Shown piece by piece: positions 40,023-41,262 of a stretch of DNA of 41,262 bases (position 1 is the stretch's first letter; every line of letters starts with the position of its first letter). This DNA comes from Porphyromonas sp. HMSC065F10 (GTDB taxonomy: Bacteria; Bacteroidota; Bacteroidia; Bacteroidales; Porphyromonadaceae): assembly GCF_001808555.1 (NCBI RefSeq), contig NZ_KV793730.1, forward strand, positions 65,654 to 106,915, read 5' to 3'. The position numbers were made by a program, and so were the translations under genes. The notes under the pieces were generated by a model. That model was not told the DNA's origin, did not search any database, and worked only from the letters and a program-made list of their open reading frames with translations.

Positions 40023-41262
40023 ATGGCACAAGAAGATGATTTGAGAGCATTGGGCAAGATTATGGACTTTATGAGAGGGATCTCTGTACTGTTCCTGCTC
40101 ATCAACTGCTACTGGTTTGCTACGAAGCATTCCACACTTGGGGCTTGACGCTCTCGGTACTCAACAAGATTCTGATGAACTTTCAACGGACAGCAGGGCT
40201 CTTCTCCTCAATTCTCTGGACGAAGCTCTTTTGTGTGCTGTTCCTTGCCCTTTCTTGCTTAGGAACTCGTGGTGTAAAGGAAGAGAAGATTACTTGGGCT
40301 AAGATTTGGACGGTACTGACTATCGGCTTTGTGCTATTCTTCCTCAATTGGTGGCTGCTGGCACTTCCGATTGGAGTCGTTGGTGCAGCTTCGCTCTACA
40401 TCTTCACAGTCTCTGTGGGGTATATCTGTCTGCTGATGGCTGGCGTATGGATGAGTCGCTTGCTGAAAAACAACCTTATGGACGATGTGTTCAATACAGA
40501 GAATGAGAGTTTCATGCAAGAGACGAGACTGATGGAGAACGAGTACTCGGTCAATCTGCCGACACGCTTTTACTACAAGAAAAAATGGAACAAGGGTTGG
40601 ATTAACGTAGTCAATCCCTTCCGTGCCTCAATGGTACTCGGCACACCCGGTTCGGGTAAGTCGTATGCCATCGTGAATAACTACATCAAGCAGCAGATTG
40701 AGAAAGGCTTTGCGATGTACATCTATGACTACAAGTTCCCAGACCTATCGGAGATTGCTTACAATCACTTACGAAATCACCTTGATGCTTATGAGGTGAA
40801 GCCCCAATTCTATGTGATTAACTTTGATGACCCACGTAAGAGTCATCGTTGCAATCCGATTAACCCTGCTTTTATGAGCGACATCTCCGATGCGTACGAA
40901 TCGGCACATACAATTATGCTTAATCTCAACCGCTCGTGGATTCAGAAGCAAGGTGATTTCTTTGTGGAGTCTCCAATTATCTTGCTTGCAGCTATCATTT
41001 GGTTTCTCAAAATCTATGAGGGTGGAAAATACTGCACCTTTCCACATGCTATTGAATTCCTCAATCGTCCCTACGCTCAAATATTCCCTATTCTGACTTC
41101 ATATGACGAGCTTGCTAACTATCTCTCTCCCTTTCTCGATGCTTGGGAGGGTGGAGCTCAAGATCAGTTACAGGGGCAGATAGCATCAGCGAAGATTCCT
41201 TTGTCAAGAATGATTTCTCCCGCCTTATACTGGGTGATGACGGGCGATGACTTCTCTCTAGA
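40023..41262 (+). pseudogene. mobC: mobC (TraG/VirD4-type coupling protein), early frameshift, continues past window
   Basis: ATG at 40023 opens MAQEDDLRALGKIMDFMRG, the start of Bacteroidota MobC, but the frame stops at 40146-40148. From about 40117 the -1 frame continues without a stop to the window end as YEAFHTWGLTLS, then membrane segments and Walker A GTPGSGKS (40640-40663) and YDYKFPDLSEIAY. The TTT at 40116-40118 would need one more T to join them (TGG TTT TGC TAC GAA). So mobC carries a one-base deletion, unless the reading is a sequencing error. Coupling proteins link relaxosome and channel, so the lesion may block transfer. Confidence 0.85.

Larger units (their letters stand above)
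15590..41262. mobile_element. Integrative conjugative element (CTnDOT-type), left part, right end outside window
   Basis: From the tRNA-Ser rightwards the sequence is an ICE. It holds a tyrosine integrase, PcfK/PcfJ-like proteins, a traA-to-traQ operon in the Bacteroidota order, and mobA-mobB-mobC. Base composition drops visibly from the GC-rich backbone. The left end lies somewhere between the tRNA 3' end and the integrase arm sites at about 15739; no duplicate att core can be checked because the other end is outside the window. Regulatory genes of CTnDOT such as rteABC and tetQ are not in this part. Confidence 0.9.

Overview
The window looks like a chromosome segment from a member of the Bacteroidota, most likely Porphyromonas or a close relative. 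The reasons are a SusC/SusD outer-membrane operon, Bacteroidota-type promoters (TAnnTTTG at -7), two RpoD-type sigma factors with the Bacteroidota MRQLKI start, and an integrated CTnDOT-type conjugative element. The genus call is inference; the phylum call is firm.

Bases 1-15,600 are GC-rich chromosomal backbone. A minus-strand operon runs from 12,420 to 244: SusC/RagA TonB-dependent transporter, SusD/RagB lipoprotein, DUF4843 lipoprotein, PKD-like lipoprotein, two paralogous HExxHxxGxxH zinc metalloproteases, then a 55-residue membrane peptide. A 66-bp MITE-like element with a 5-bp target duplication lies beyond it. A SPOR-domain lipoprotein (minus) and rpoD (plus) diverge from a region holding three 16-bp near-palindromes at exact 22-bp pitch. 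Downstream of rpoD is a second RpoD-like gene. It is preceded by an exact-period 200-bp tandem duplication encoding a 66-residue fragment of its own N-terminus. A tRNA-Ser(TGA) gene closes this part.

Bases from about 15,600 to the right end are one end of an integrative conjugative element (ICE) of lower GC, sitting next to the tRNA-Ser. In order: a tyrosine integrase with repeated arm-type sites; DUF1896 and membrane genes; a conserved-looking leader and a small ORF; pcfK and pcfJ homologues; cargo (ClbS/DfsB-like protein, TetR regulator, two nearly identical tandem lipoproteins); then the minus-strand transfer operon traA-B-D-E-F-G-I-J-K-L-M-N-O-Q. traN is split by a 2,488-bp group II intron whose ends can be placed to the base: the spliced exons restore a 313-codon frame and the exon-binding sites are visible. 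Rightward lie an oriT candidate, mobA, mobB (relaxase) and mobC (coupling protein), which runs off the window and carries an early single-base frameshift.

The most unusual structure is non-coding. Three different arrays of short repeats punctuate the ICE: eight 20-22 bp inverted repeats at 22-24 bp pitch between traJ and traK, with compensating changes in both arms; 40-bp repeats holding nine TTGA-n-TTAA-n-TCAA dyads upstream of traA; and seven 21-22 bp purine-rich repeats between mobB and mobC. These, the mini-sigma duplication and the ICE cargo deserve the closest look.
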